Below, in pieces: positions 18,118-27,467 of a stretch of 64,000 nt of DNA (the first letter of the stretch is position 1; every line of letters starts with the position of its first letter). A program made the translations under genes and the position numbers. This DNA comes from Agrobacterium leguminum. GTDB taxonomy: Bacteria > Pseudomonadota > Alphaproteobacteria > Rhizobiales > Rhizobiaceae. The notes below the pieces were generated by a model. That model was not told the origin of the DNA, made no database searches, and saw only the letters and a list, made by a program, of their open reading frames with translations. The stretch covers positions 434,001 through 498,000 of the forward strand of contig NZ_JADQWB010000001.1 in assembly GCF_015704895.1 (NCBI RefSeq). The letters run 5' to 3'.

Positions 18118-18597
18118 TTATTTCTGCGCATCCGCGGCAATCGCCGCCATCAGGCCGACTTCCTCGGCCCGCTTCTTGACGATAGGCCCAAGCGGAATTT
18201 CGCTGAAGGGCATGGTCCTGAGCTTAAGCTGCGCGTCGCAGACCTTCTTGCCATCCGAGGTGATCTTCGCCTTGGTAACGGCAAAGCCGGAACCGTCATG
18301 CTCCAGCACCGCCTCGATGTCGAGAACGGCGCCCGGCTCCACGAAGGTACGCATCTTGGCGCCGTCGACCGACATCAGGAACGGCATGGACGCAAAATCG
18401 GAAAATGCCAGAACCAGCATGCCGGAAGCCTGCGCCATGGTCTCGATCAGAAGCACGCCCGGAACGAGCGGCATGCCGGGAAAGTGGCCTTCGAAAACCG
18501 GGCTTTTGTCGGGAACGACAGACTGCGCCTTCAACGTGCGCGTCGTCATGTCCACGGCCTCGACCTTGTCGATCATCTGAAAATATTCAAGCAACAT
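18118..18597 (-). CDS. fabZXL: FabZ-like 3-hydroxyacyl-ACP dehydratase of the VLCFA cluster
   Basis: 159 residues, hot-dog fold. The catalytic histidine motif GHFPGMPLVPGVLLIE is at residues 38-53, with the usual Glu at its end. It dehydrates 3-hydroxyacyl-AcpXL intermediates during elongation of the C28 chain. It lies behind a hairpin that follows acpXL, so it may be made at a lower level than the acyl carrier protein. The RBS is weak (GACGG directly before ATG 18597). Confidence 0.9.
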   Translation of the reverse strand: MLLEYFQMIDKVEAVDMTTRTLKAQSVVPDKSPVFEGHFPGMPLVPGVLLIETMAQASGMLVLAFSDFASMPFLMSVDGAKMRTFVEPGAVLDIEAVLEHDGSGFAVTKAKITSDGKKVCDAQLKLRTMPFSEIPLGPIVKKRAEEVGLMAAIAADAQK

Positions 18598-18653
18598 CCG
18601 TCCGGCCCGTCTCTGGTCGGTTAGTCATGGTTTGCCCGCAGGCGGCATCAAAA

Positions 18654-18680
18654 GAAAATGCCCGCTGCAAGCGGGCATTG
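18654..18680 (-). terminator. Terminator/attenuator between acpXL and fabZ-like gene
   Basis: On the minus strand AATGCCCGC, loop TTGCA, GCGGGCATT followed by TTC and TTTT. A 9-bp stem six bases after the acpXL stop; the next gene of the cluster starts about 60 bases on, so it may act as a partial terminator. Confidence 0.65.
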
Positions 18681-18685
18681 TCACA

Positions 18686-18970
18686 TCAGCCCTTGGCTGC
18701 GCGCAATTCGTCGATCTTGGCGCAAAGGTTCTTCAGCACGAAATATTCTTCGGTGGAAACCTTGCCTTCGTTGACTTCCTGCGTCCACTGCTCGAGCGGA
18801 ATCTTGATGCCGAATTCCTTGTCGATCGCGAAAACGATATCAAGAAAGTCGAGGCTGTCGATGCCCAGATCGTCGATCGTGTGGCTCTCCGGCGTAATGG
18901 TTTCGCGGTCGATTTCGCTGGTTTCGGCGATAATGTCGGCAACCTTGTCGAATGTAGCTGTCACGCCCAT
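18686..18970 (-). CDS. acpXL: Special acyl carrier protein AcpXL
   Basis: 94 residues, acidic. The phosphopantetheine serine is in [14 protein letters not shown] near residue 39. AcpXL carries the growing very-long-chain acyl group that LpxXL moves to lipid A. It is the first gene of the minus-strand cluster and has its own promoter-like sequence. ATG 18970 has AAGGATT just upstream. It is longer than housekeeping AcpP (about 78), as is typical for AcpXL. Confidence 0.95.
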
Positions 18971-19012
18971 AATCCTTATTGTCGTTCGTATGAATTATCC
19001 TGTCTGACGCAC

Positions 19013-19041
19013 CACATAGGCAAGTCGCACAAAAAAGCCAA
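19013..19041 (-). promoter_or_regulatory. Putative acpXL promoter
   Basis: On the minus strand -35 TTGGCT (19041-19036), a 17-base spacer and -10 TATGTG (19018-19013), giving a leader of about 36 bases before the acpXL ATG. Confidence 0.45.
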
Positions 19042-19084
19042 TGGTTTCGTGACGTAACTTTGAAATTTGCCCCAAAACTGTTGC

Positions 19085-20434
19085 CTAAACAGCAACCGAA
19101 TGACGGCCGCGTCCATTGCCGAGATAAGCGTCGAAGATTGCCGCGATGTTACGCACGAAGGGCTTTCCAGCCTCCGTCACCGCAAAAATATCGGCGTCCA
19201 TCCGCACCACACCGTGCCTGTCGCTTGCGGCAAAATGCTGCGCCTGCGCTCTCACGGAATGGCTCACCTTGCCGAAACGGTGCTGCAACTGCGAAAGATC
19301 GATAGCGAAATCGCACATCAGCCTTTCGATGACATGCGAGCGCAGATGATCGTCCTGCGACAATTCTATGCCCTTGACGGCGGCAAGACCGCCCTCGCCC
19401 ACCATCCGCTGATATTCCCCCGTCGCCACCATGTTCTGCACATAACCCTGCGGCAGCCTGCCGATGGACGATGCGCCAAGCCCGATCAACGCATCGGCCG
19501 TGTCGGTCGTATAGCCCTGAAAATTCCGCCGCAGGGCGCCCGCTTCGGCGGCCTGACATAATGTATCGGTCGGCTTGGCGAAATGATCGATGCCGATGGC
19601 CTCGTAACCCGCCTGTTTCAGCATCTCCGCCGCCATCGTCATCTGGCGGTAGCGCTCGGCAATATCCGGCAGGGCCTGCTCCGGGATCAGCGACTGGTGT
19701 TTTTTCATCCACGGAACATGCGCATAACCAAAAAGCGCGATGCGATCGGGGTCGAGCGACACGATCTGGTTCACCGTCTTTTCCAATGTCCCGCAGGTCT
19801 GGAACGGCAACCCATAAAGAATGTCGCAATTGACCGAATGAACGCCCCTTGCCCGCACCGCATCCACCACGGATTTCGTCTGTTCGAAGGACTGGATGCG
19901 GTTGATGGTTTTTTGCACTTTGTCATCGAAGTCCTGAACCCCGAGGCTCGCCCGCGACATGCCGATGGCGGCAAGCGCATCGTAGCGGCTGTCATCCAGA
20001 TCGTTGGGGTCCATCTCGACGCTGATCTCGGGTGCGAGGCCGAAGGTGAAATGACGCCGCAGACAGTCCATCAGGCTCTGCATGTCCTCCGGCTTCAACA
20101 TGGTGGGCGAGCCGCCGCCGAAATGCACGGCACTCACCACCGCATCCGGCGAAACAAGCGCGCCGACGGCCTCGATCTCCTGCTTAAGTGCTTCAAGATA
20201 AACGGCAATCGGCTCGTATTTCAGGGTGTGCTTGGTGTGGCAGGCGCAGAACCAGCAAAGCCGGTCGCAATAGGGAATATGCAGGTAAAGCGACAGGCGA
20301 TTCCTGTGACCGAGCGCGCCGAGCCAGCGGCGATAGGTGCCATTATCGATTCCCTCGTGGAAATGCGGCGCGGTCGGATAGCTCGTGTAACGCGGCACTG
20401 CACCCGAATATTTGTGAAGAAGTTCGGTATTCAT
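19085..20434 (-). CDS. hemN: Oxygen-independent coproporphyrinogen III oxidase
   Basis: Radical SAM enzyme that makes protoporphyrinogen from coproporphyrinogen III without oxygen, 449 residues. The iron-sulfur ligands are Cys56, Cys60 and Cys63, with Cys65 next to them (PYCDRLCWFCAC), and the SAM region FGGGSPTML is near 110. It is transcribed away from fnrN, and a perfect anaerobox lies between them, so micro-oxic induction is likely. Confidence 0.95.
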   Translation of the reverse strand: MNTELLHKYSGAVPRYTSYPTAPHFHEGIDNGTYRRWLGALGHRNRLSLYLHIPYCDRLCWFCACHTKHTLKYEPIAVYLEALKQEIEAVGALVSPDAVVSAVHFGGGSPTMLKPEDMQSLMDCLRRHFTFGLAPEISVEMDPNDLDDSRYDALAAIGMSRASLGVQDFDDKVQKTINRIQSFEQTKSVVDAVRARGVHSVNCDILYGLPFQTCGTLEKTVNQIVSLDPDRIALFGYAHVPWMKKHQSLIPEQALPDIAERYRQMTMAAEMLKQAGYEAIGIDHFAKPTDTLCQAAEAGALRRNFQGYTTDTADALIGLGASSIGRLPQGYVQNMVATGEYQRMVGEGGLAAVKGIELSQDDHLRSHVIERLMCDFAIDLSQLQHRFGKVSHSVRAQAQHFAASDRHGVVRMDADIFAVTEAGKPFVRNIAAIFDAYLGNGRGRHSVAV

Positions 20435-20506
20435 CGCCCGATTTGCCTTTTATCAAGAAAATGTCGATTTCCTCTCTTTCAGTAACGGCTGCGACAGTTT
20501 GCAACT

Positions 20507-20520
20507 TTGACTTCAATCAA
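20507..20520. promoter_or_regulatory. FNR/FixK-type anaerobox between hemN and fnrN
   Basis: TTGACTTCAATCAA matches TTGA-N6-TCAA exactly. A -10-like TAAAGT at 20541-20546 would place the box about 40 bases before the fnrN transcript start, the activating position. It may also act on hemN, which starts 73 bases away on the other side. Confidence 0.75.
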
Positions 20521-20647
20521 ATTGCACCGTAAGTTCTTGCTAAAGTAGACGCAGGGGCGACGGCTACGTGGCGAAAGCCTTGCATGAGACCGGATTTGAC
20601 ACCCACGGTCGCAATCGTCCTGAAAAAGCCAGCATTGGAAAAGGCTT

Positions 20648-21373
20648 ATGGACACGCTGCAGAAGACCATCCACAATTCGGAAGAACCCGTCGTTTGTCG
20701 CTCCTGCGAGGCGCGCCATGGCGGGCTTTGCAGCAGCCTGACGCCGCAGCAGCTTTGCGAGCTGAACCGCCATTCCAGCCGTAAGAAACTGGAAGCGGGC
20801 AATGAGCTTCTTGGCCAGGGCGAACTCGTCACCTCCTACGGCAATATTTTGAACGGCGTAGTGAAGCTGTCGAAAATGATGTCGGACGGCCGCCAGCAGA
20901 TCGTCGGCCTGCAATTCGCACCGGACTTTCTCGGCCGCCCCTTCATGGCGGAAAGCAAGATGACGGCGGAAGCCGCAACCGATGTGGAGATTTGTCTCTT
21001 CCCGCGCCGCGTCGTCGACCGGATGGTTTCCGAAGTGCCCGATATGGAACGCAAGCTCCACAACCAGTCCCTGAAGGAACTGGACGAGGCGCGCGACTGG
21101 ATGCTGACGCTGGGGCGCAAATCGGCGCAGGAAAAGGTTGCCAGCTTCCTTTATATGATCGCCACCCATATCGACCCGGAAAACGACGACAAATCCTGTT
21201 TCGACCTGCCGCTTTCACGCGCCGATATCGCCGATTTCCTCGGGCTGACCATCGAAACGGTTAGCCGGCAAATGACCAAGCTGCGCAAGGAAGGCATTAT
21301 CCGCATCGAGAACAATCGCCATATCACCGTGCCCGATCTCGACGTGCTGAGCGACGCCGCCGGCAACGACTGA
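20648..21373 (+). CDS. fnrN: FnrN-type oxygen-responsive Crp/Fnr regulator
   Basis: 241 residues. Cys17, Cys20 and Cys28 (CRSCEARHGGLC) plus Cys116 match the four [4Fe-4S] ligands of FNR-class proteins, so it should sense oxygen directly. The cAMP-binding-like barrel covers about 35-150, and the HTH (RADIADFLGLTIETVSRQM) is near 192. It activates micro-oxic genes such as heme synthesis and high-affinity oxidases. A perfect anaerobox in its own promoter region suggests autoregulation, and hemN is the divergent neighbour. Confidence 0.9.
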   Translation: MDTLQKTIHNSEEPVVCRSCEARHGGLCSSLTPQQLCELNRHSSRKKLEAGNELLGQGELVTSYGNILNGVVKLSKMMSDGRQQIVGLQFAPDFLGRPFMAESKMTAEAATDVEICLFPRRVVDRMVSEVPDMERKLHNQSLKELDEARDWMLTLGRKSAQEKVASFLYMIATHIDPENDDKSCFDLPLSRADIADFLGLTIETVSRQMTKLRKEGIIRIENNRHITVPDLDVLSDAAGND

Positions 21374-21386
21374 CGGAATTTGCCTC

Positions 21387-21494
21387 TCACTGCCCCTGAA
21401 GTGCAGGTGTCCCGAAATTGATGTGCGGCGCCCGCGCCTGAGCGGGTGCGAGCGCAAAACCGGCAAGAACCAGCAAAGCGGCGATGCATTTCAT
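21387..21494 (-). CDS. Candidate 35-residue secreted peptide
   Basis: A very short frame, ATG 21494 to TGA 21389-21387. It begins MKCIAALLVLAGFALAPAQA, a textbook signal peptide with a likely cleavage after AQA, leaving about 15 residues (RAPHINFGTPALQGQ). GGGTG lies about 8 bases before the ATG. It converges on fnrN with only 13 bases between the stops. It could be a real small exported peptide or a decayed remnant of a longer gene. Confidence 0.4.
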   Translation of the reverse strand: MKCIAALLVLAGFALAPAQARAPHINFGTPALQGQ

Positions 21495-21666
21495 GATATT
21501 TCACCCCGTGCCCCGCTTTTTCAGCGGCCTGTTTGTTATGGCCGCATCATAAGTGGCAAACCGCATCCATCCGCTTAACATCTTGGGTAAGCGGAAGGTT
21601 CAGAGGCAGGGTAAAGAAGGGGTTATGATTGCCACTCCTCCCGCAAGAGAGAGCCGTCGAAGCAAA

Positions 21667-21930
21667 TCAGGCTTTCGCTGCAAGCAGCAACAGGACGAGG
21701 GAGAGAGGGCTGGACATGCCGGCCAGTACAAAAGCGAATACGCAGGCGACCCCATAACTTAGCCACCCCAAACGATATCGCGTGGCCGCACCCCACAAGC
21801 AAACTAAAATATTCAGAACAAAGATCGATATACCGAGGAAGATCGACGGCCCTACGTCGAGTAAGCGCAGGACAAGAGGCAGAACGCCCAACAAAACTAC
21901 AAAAACTAAAAGCACTTTTGGATTGCGCAT
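21667..21930 (-). CDS. Small hypothetical membrane protein
   Basis: 87 residues from ATG 21930 (MRNPKVLLVF). Three hydrophobic segments are visible: VLLVFVVLLGVLPLVL, FLGISIFVLNILVCLWG and YGVACVFAFVLAG. No family is recognised. The frame is open further upstream to ATG 21993, but that extension is less like a protein start; neither start has a strong RBS. The DNA is less GC-rich than its neighbours. Confidence 0.5.
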   Translation of the reverse strand: MRNPKVLLVFVVLLGVLPLVLRLLDVGPSIFLGISIFVLNILVCLWGAATRYRLGWLSYGVACVFAFVLAGMSSPLSLVLLLLAAKA

Positions 21931-22008
21931 TTCGATCAAAACCGGTTTCGCAAAATATAGCGCCAAAGCTGCCATACGCGATGGCCATAGCATGTATTGA
22001 TTTGGGAT

Positions 22009-22440
22009 TTACTGCGAGGCGGCAGGCGTCGCAACCGGCTTCTGGTTTTCGGCAAGCGCCCGCAGCTCCGCCACGCGGCGCTTGTATTCGGCTTCCGAAA
22101 TCTGGCCGTTGCGCCGTGCCGCACCGAGGCGCGACAGGCTCGATTCCATGGTGGAGGCCTCATCTTCGCCCATCTGGGTGCCAGCGGCCGTCAGCGGCTG
22201 CGAGAAGGTAGGATAGGTGCCGGTGTCGCGCTTCTGGCTAACCGCAGTGTCGCTGACCGGGCGCGGGCCGACGATTTCGGCTGTCGGGCGGCGCATATGG
22301 GCGGGCGCGACGATCGGCTCCGGAGCCTTGCAGGCGGCAAGTGTGGCGGCGAGCATTGCGCCGGAGAGCGAAAGCACAGCGATTCTTGCCGCATTTTCCG
22401 CATATGTTCCCCATGTGCCCATGTGCTTGCCCATCGTCAT
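22009..22440 (-). CDS. Putative lipoprotein with SHOCT-like C-terminus
   Basis: About 143 residues. The N-terminal signal ends in a lipobox, LAAC, near residue 36 (LAATLAACKAP). The C-terminal stretch from about 100 (SSLSRLGAARRNGQISEAEYKRR) resembles the short SHOCT domain. It would be an envelope lipoprotein of unknown role. Start 22440 or the ATG two codons on are both possible; a longer upstream frame has no signal peptide and overlaps phaC. It is divergent from phaC. Confidence 0.65.
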   Translation of the reverse strand: MTMGKHMGTWGTYAENAARIAVLSLSGAMLAATLAACKAPEPIVAPAHMRRPTAEIVGPRPVSDTAVSQKRDTGTYPTFSQPLTAAGTQMGEDEASTMESSLSRLGAARRNGQISEAEYKRRVAELRALAENQKPVATPAASQ

Positions 22441-22573
22441 GTTCCGCCTGTAAGGATATCTGTCGATATCGAATTCGACCACGGTTCGGCCCTTTGCGGC
22501 CTCCCCTTGCTGGTGGAACTTGTATTCGTTTTCATGCAGAATGTGCAAACACAAATTTGGTGGAGGATGGTGC

Positions 22574-24433
22574 ATGGCAGGTGTTGACGGCGGGGGCACG
22601 AAAAAGGGTGGCAAAACGCCCGGCTTCGACGCCAGCTCCGCCGAGGCCTACCTGATCCGCGACCCGGAAACCTTCGCGATCAATATCGCCCGTGCGCTCG
22701 AAAATCTCGGCAAGGCCGCATCCGAGTGGCTGGCGCCGCGCGAACGCGGTGAGATTCCCCAGACCAGCGCCGATCCGGTAACCGATCTCGTCAAGACGCT
22801 CTCCGATGTCGCCGAATACTGGATGGCCGAACCGAAGCGCTCGCTCGAGGCACAGACCCACCTGCTTTCCAGCTATTACGATCTCTGGGCGAAATCGGTG
22901 GCGCAGTTTTCCGGCGATGCCGATTCGGCCCCGGAAAAACCCGCCGAAAGCGGCCCTGCGGAACGCAGGAGCAGGCGTTTTGCCGATGCCGACTGGCAGG
23001 CCAATCCGTTCTTCGATTTTCTCCTGAAGGCCTACCAGACCACCGTCGGTTTCGCCGACCGGATGGTGACGGAGGCAGACGGGCTGGACGAACATACCCG
23101 CACCAAGGCGCTGTTTTACATGCGCCAGATGACGGAGGCCCTTTCGCCGGCCAATTTCGTCTTCACCAATCCGCAGGTCTTCCGCGAGACGGTCGCCTCC
23201 AGCGGCGCCAATCTCGTCAAGGGCATGGCGCAACTGGCCGAGGATGTCGCGGCCGGCAACGGCCACCTGAAACTGCGCCAGACCGATTACAGCAAATTCG
23301 TCATCGGCCAGAATATCGCCGTCACGCCGGGCAAGGTGGTGGCGAAAAGCCCGCTCTGCGAAATCATCCACTATGCGCCGACGACGCAGAAAGCGTTCAA
23401 ACGGCCTTTGCTGATCGTGCCGCCATGGATCAACAAATTCTACATTCTCGATCTCAACCCGCAGAAATCCTTCGTCGGCTGGTGCCTCGAGCAGGGCCAC
23501 AGCGTCTTCATGGTTTCCTGGATCAACCCGGATGCCCGCCTCGCCGACAAGGGCTGGGATGATTACGTCCGCGAAGGCATCGATTTTGCGCTGGACACCA
23601 TCGAGGAGCGAACCGGCGAAAAAGAAATCAACGCCATCGGTTATTGCGTCGGCGGCACGCTTTTATCCTCCGCGCTGGCGCTGCATGCGCAGCAAGGCGA
23701 TGAGCGCATCCGCAGCGCCACGCTATTGGCCGCCCAGACCGATTTCATCCATGCCGGCGATCTCAAGGTCTTCATAGACGAAGGCCAGCTTGCGGCGCTG
23801 GACAAGCACATGCAGGCGGTCGGTTATCTCGACGGCTCGATCATGGCCACCGTCTTCAACATGCTGCGCGCCTCCGATCTCATCTGGCCCTATGTGGTCG
23901 ACAATTACCTGCGCGGCGCCGAGCCCCTGCCCTTCGACCTGCTCTACTGGAACTCCGATTCGACGCGGGTGACGGCCGCCAGCCACTCTTTTTATCTGCG
24001 CAATTGTTACCTCGAGAACAATCTCGCCCGCGGGCTGATGCGGGTCGCCGGCAACCGGATCAATCTCGGCGACATCAAAATCCCCGTCTATGATCTCGCC
24101 ACCCGCGACGACCATATCGCCCCGGCGAAATCGGTCTTCACCGGTGCTGCGCTGTTCGGCGGGCCGGTGGAATTCGTGCTCGGCGCATCCGGCCACATAG
24201 CCGGCGTCATCAATCCGCCGCAGCTCGAAAAATACCAATATTGGACAGGCACGTCACCGGCCGGCGACTTCGATGCCTGGCAGGCCGTCGCCACCCCGCA
24301 TAAGGGCTCCTGGTGGGTGCACTGGCAGAACTGGATCGAAAGCCAGGATGGCGAGAAGGTGAAGGCGCGAAAACCGGAGGACGGCAAGCGGCCCGTGCTC
24401 GGCGATGCGCCGGGAACCTACGTCCTTTCCTGA
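22574..24433 (+). CDS. phaC: Class I poly(R)-hydroxyalkanoate synthase
   Basis: Polymerises 3-hydroxyacyl-CoA into storage polyester at the granule surface, 619 residues. The lipase-like box GYCVGG holds the catalytic cysteine (about residue 358); the aspartate in RDDHIAP and histidine in GASGHIAGV complete the triad. The N-terminal part from about residue 30 is the PhaC_N domain. ATG 22574 has GGAGG seven bases upstream. No phaA, phaB or phasin gene is next to it. Confidence 0.95.
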   Translation: MAGVDGGGTKKGGKTPGFDASSAEAYLIRDPETFAINIARALENLGKAASEWLAPRERGEIPQTSADPVTDLVKTLSDVAEYWMAEPKRSLEAQTHLLSSYYDLWAKSVAQFSGDADSAPEKPAESGPAERRSRRFADADWQANPFFDFLLKAYQTTVGFADRMVTEADGLDEHTRTKALFYMRQMTEALSPANFVFTNPQVFRETVASSGANLVKGMAQLAEDVAAGNGHLKLRQTDYSKFVIGQNIAVTPGKVVAKSPLCEIIHYAPTTQKAFKRPLLIVPPWINKFYILDLNPQKSFVGWCLEQGHSVFMVSWINPDARLADKGWDDYVREGIDFALDTIEERTGEKEINAIGYCVGGTLLSSALALHAQQGDERIRSATLLAAQTDFIHAGDLKVFIDEGQLAALDKHMQAVGYLDGSIMATVFNMLRASDLIWPYVVDNYLRGAEPLPFDLLYWNSDSTRVTAASHSFYLRNCYLENNLARGLMRVAGNRINLGDIKIPVYDLATRDDHIAPAKSVFTGAALFGGPVEFVLGASGHIAGVINPPQLEKYQYWTGTSPAGDFDAWQAVATPHKGSWWVHWQNWIESQDGEKVKARKPEDGKRPVLGDAPGTYVLS

Positions 24434-24467
24434 CCAGTTCCATCACCTAACATCTTTCAGGCGCCAC

Positions 24468-25187
24468 ATGCTCTTCACACCCACGCTTACTCCCGCCACG
24501 CTGATTTCCCGCTACAAGCGCTTCCTGTTCGACGCCATTCTGGAAGACGGCACCGCGATCACCGGCTCCTGCCCCAATACCGGCTCCATGCGCGGGCTCA
24601 CGGCTCCGGGCTCCCGCATATGGCTGTCGGAACATGACAGCCCCACCCGCAAGTACCGGCACATGCTGGAAATGGTCGAGGCCGATGGCACCACGGTCGG
24701 CATCAATACCGGCATGCCGAACCGGCTGGCGGAAGAAGCGATCCTGAACGGCCGCATCCCTGAACTTTCCGGCTATTCGACGATCCGGCGCGAACAGAAA
24801 TACGGCCGCAATTCCCGCATCGATTTCCTGCTGTCGCAACCCGGCCGGCCGGACGCCTATGTGGAAGTGAAGAACGTGCATTTCATGCGCGAACAAGGCC
24901 TCGCCGAATTTCCCGATACCGCCACCAAACGCGGTGCGAAACATCTGGAGGAACTGGGTGACGCTGCGCAAGCAGGTTACCGTTCGGTGATGCTCTATCT
25001 CATCCAGCGCGACGATTGCGACCGGATGCGCATCTGCGACGATCTCGATCCCGTCTATGCGCTGGCGTTTCAGCGGGCGATGGCGCGCGGCGTGGAGGCC
25101 TATGCGGTGAAATGCACGGTCTCCCCGGCACAAATTTCGGTCAGCGGAACGGTTAAGATGGACGAATGGCGTCCGGCTGTTTTATGA
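24468..25187 (+). CDS. sfsA: Sugar fermentation stimulation protein SfsA homologue
   Basis: 239 residues, full length. The family blocks are [10 protein letters not shown] near residue 40, GVxNTG-type VGINTGMPN near 84, and the nuclease-like [12 protein letters not shown] near 142. SfsA proteins carry a PD-(D/E)xK-like fold and are reported to bind DNA; the cellular role is unclear. ATG 24468 follows a weak AGGCG site. It starts 34 bases after phaC and precedes map in the same direction. Confidence 0.9.
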   Translation: MLFTPTLTPATLISRYKRFLFDAILEDGTAITGSCPNTGSMRGLTAPGSRIWLSEHDSPTRKYRHMLEMVEADGTTVGINTGMPNRLAEEAILNGRIPELSGYSTIRREQKYGRNSRIDFLLSQPGRPDAYVEVKNVHFMREQGLAEFPDTATKRGAKHLEELGDAAQAGYRSVMLYLIQRDDCDRMRICDDLDPVYALAFQRAMARGVEAYAVKCTVSPAQISVSGTVKMDEWRPAVL

Positions 25188-25218
25188 ACAGGGACGTAAA
25201 GAGACAGAAAGCACCAAG

Positions 25219-26058
25219 ATGGTCACCTATATCGACGCAGCCTCCGCCCCCCTCAAGAATACCGGCGTCATCCGCCTCTATACCCCTGAGGACTTCGACG
25301 GGATGCGCAAGGCGTGCCAGCTGACGGCGCGTTGCCTCGATGAACTCGCCGCAATCGTCAAGCCAGGCGTGACGACCGACGCCATCGACCGTTTCGTCTT
25401 CGAATTCGGCGCCGACCACGGCGCGCTGCCGGCAACACTGAATTATCGCGGCTATACCAAATCCGTCTGCACCTCGATCAACCACGTCGTCTGCCACGGC
25501 ATTCCGGATGCGAAGCCGCTGCGCGAAGGCGATATCGTCAATATCGACGTGACCTATGTGCTGGATGGCTGGCATGGCGATTCGAGCCGGATGTATCCGG
25601 TCGGCCAGATCAAGCGCGCCGCCGAGCGGCTGATGGAAGTGACCTATGAATGCCTGCTGCGCGGCATCGCGGCGGTGAAGCCCGGCGTGCGCACCGGCGC
25701 AATCGGCGCGGCGATCCAGGCCTATGCGGAAGCGGAGCGCTGCTCTGTCGTGCGCGATTTCTGCGGCCATGGCGTCGGACGTCTGTTCCACGACACGCCG
25801 AACATCCTGCATTACGGCCGCCCGGATGAAGGGCCGGAAATCCGCGAAGGCATGATCTTCACCATCGAGCCGATGATCAATCTCGGCAAACCGCATGTGA
25901 AGGTGCTTTCCGACGGCTGGACGGCGGTAACGCGCGACCGGTCGCTCTCCGCACAATATGAACATGCCGTCGGCGTCACGGCCACCGGCTGCGAAATCTT
26001 CACACTGTCGCCCGGCGGCTTCGACCGTCCGGGCCTGCCGCCGCTTCCCCCCGCATAA
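25219..26058 (+). CDS. map: Methionine aminopeptidase, type I
   Basis: Removes N-terminal methionine from new proteins, 279 residues. The metal ligands are visible: [18 protein letters not shown] (two Asp) near residues 110-126, GHGVGRLFH near 180, and the glutamates in FTIEPM near 214 and in QYEHAVGVT near 247. It carries a short N-terminal and a proline-rich C-terminal extension. It lies between sfsA and radC in one run. Confidence 0.95.
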   Translation: MVTYIDAASAPLKNTGVIRLYTPEDFDGMRKACQLTARCLDELAAIVKPGVTTDAIDRFVFEFGADHGALPATLNYRGYTKSVCTSINHVVCHGIPDAKPLREGDIVNIDVTYVLDGWHGDSSRMYPVGQIKRAAERLMEVTYECLLRGIAAVKPGVRTGAIGAAIQAYAEAERCSVVRDFCGHGVGRLFHDTPNILHYGRPDEGPEIREGMIFTIEPMINLGKPHVKVLSDGWTAVTRDRSLSAQYEHAVGVTATGCEIFTLSPGGFDRPGLPPLPPA

Positions 26059-26072
26059 GGCCAGACCCGCCT

Positions 26073-26906
26073 ATGGCAAAACGCCCCGCCCCGCCTTCCG
26101 CCGATCTTTCCAAAACTCCCGGCTTTCAGGCGGGCGAAGGCGATCTGTTCAACGGAGCGGATGAGCGCGGCTTTTTTGCCGAATCGCGAAGCGGCGCGAA
26201 AAGGCCGGCAGCCATCGTCGAACAGGAGGCGGATGCCGCCCATTATCACGGACATCGCGACCGGCTGCGGGCGCGCTATCGCGATGGCGGCGACGCGGCG
26301 CTCGCCGATTACGAATTGCTGGAGCTTCTTCTCTTCCGGCTGATCCCGAGGCGCGATACCAAGCCCATCGCCAAGGCCCTGATCGCCCGCTTCGGAACGC
26401 TTGGCAGCGTGCTCGGCGCGTCCTTGCCGCTGTTGCAGGAGGTGAAGGGCGTGGGCGAAACCGTGGCGCTCGATCTGAAGCTCGTCGCCTCCGTTTCCCA
26501 GCGCATGCTGAAAAGCGAGATCCGCAACAAGCAGGTGCTCGGCTCCTGGTCCTCGGTCATCGATTATTGCCACGCCGCCATGGCCCATGAAACGCGCGAA
26601 CAGTTCCGCGTCCTGTTCCTCGACAAGCGCAACGTCCTGATCGCCGATGAGGTACAGGGTCAGGGAACCGTGGATCACACGCCGGTCTACCCGCGCGAGG
26701 TCGTGCGCCGCGCCCTTGAACTTTCATCTACCGCCTTGATTTTAATCCACAATCATCCAAGTGGAGACCCAACACCTTCGCGCGCCGATATTGAGATGAC
26801 CAAGACCATCATCGATACGGCAAAGCCGCTCGGCATCACCGTCCACGACCACATCATCATCGGCAAGGACGGCCACGCCAGCTTCAAAGGGCTTCGGCTG
26901 ATCTGA
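26073..26906 (+). CDS. radC: RadC family protein (JAB/MPN metalloprotease-like)
   Basis: 277 residues. A helix-hairpin-helix region near residues 100-135 is followed by the JAMM motif [16 protein letters not shown] near 225-240, with the usual histidines and aspartate, and HDHIIIG near 254. RadC is widespread; its role in DNA repair is disputed. It starts 14 bases after map. Confidence 0.92.
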   Translation: MAKRPAPPSADLSKTPGFQAGEGDLFNGADERGFFAESRSGAKRPAAIVEQEADAAHYHGHRDRLRARYRDGGDAALADYELLELLLFRLIPRRDTKPIAKALIARFGTLGSVLGASLPLLQEVKGVGETVALDLKLVASVSQRMLKSEIRNKQVLGSWSSVIDYCHAAMAHETREQFRVLFLDKRNVLIADEVQGQGTVDHTPVYPREVVRRALELSSTALILIHNHPSGDPTPSRADIEMTKTIIDTAKPLGITVHDHIIIGKDGHASFKGLRLI

Positions 26907-26999
26907 AGTAAACGCGAAAGCTTAAGAAGAGCTGCAACCCATAGGAGCGGCATCAACACAAAATTAACACCTATAAATTAGCATTTCCGAAAATAATAA

Positions 27000-27024
27000 A
27001 TCAAGGCATCGAACCTTGATGCCT
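27000..27024 (+). promoter_or_regulatory. Alternative hairpins in the tadE-like leader
   Basis: ATCAAGG/CCTTGAT (27000-27006, 27014-27020) and AGGCATC/GATGCCT (27004-27010, 27018-27024) overlap, so only one stem can form at a time. They lie 20-40 bases before the tadE-like ATG. A regulatory role is only a possibility. Confidence 0.3.
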
Positions 27025-27043
27025 GAAGGAACGGGGGTGCTTT

Positions 27044-27466
27044 ATGTTTAATGGAGTGCGTTTCTTTCGCGATAGATCTGGCTCGTCTGCTGTCGAGTTT
27101 GCCATCGTCGCACCGATATTCTTTCTCGTCCTGCTCACCATGATCGCCTACGGCATTTATCTGATGGCGGCCTATTCGGTGCAGCAGATCGCCGCCGACG
27201 CGGCACGGACGGCGGTTGCCGGCCTCAACACGACCGAACGCCAGCAGCTTGCCCGGGATTTCGTCACCAAAAGCGACCTCAGCTACGCCTTCATGGACAA
27301 GAGCCGCTTCACCGTCGATGTCGCGACGGATCCCGCCAATGCCAACCAGTTCACGGTGAAGGTCGAATATGACGCCCGCGATCTACCGATCTGGAGCCTC
27401 TACAGCTACACCCTGCCCGAGCCGGTCATCCGGCGTTTTTCCACCATCCGGATCGGAGGAGCATGA
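27044..27466 (+). CDS. TadE-like pseudopilin-type membrane protein
   Basis: 140 residues. A short basic start and SSAVEFAIVAPIFFLVLLTM at about 14-33 form the TadE-type signal and helix with the conserved Glu. The remaining part is exported. Such proteins usually belong to Flp/Tad pilus machines, but no tad ATPase or secretin is nearby. RBS GGGGG lies before ATG 27044. It overlaps nothing and is followed after one base by the TadG-like gene. Confidence 0.85.
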   Translation: MFNGVRFFRDRSGSSAVEFAIVAPIFFLVLLTMIAYGIYLMAAYSVQQIAADAARTAVAGLNTTERQQLARDFVTKSDLSYAFMDKSRFTVDVATDPANANQFTVKVEYDARDLPIWSLYSYTLPEPVIRRFSTIRIGGA

Positions 27467-27467
27467 C

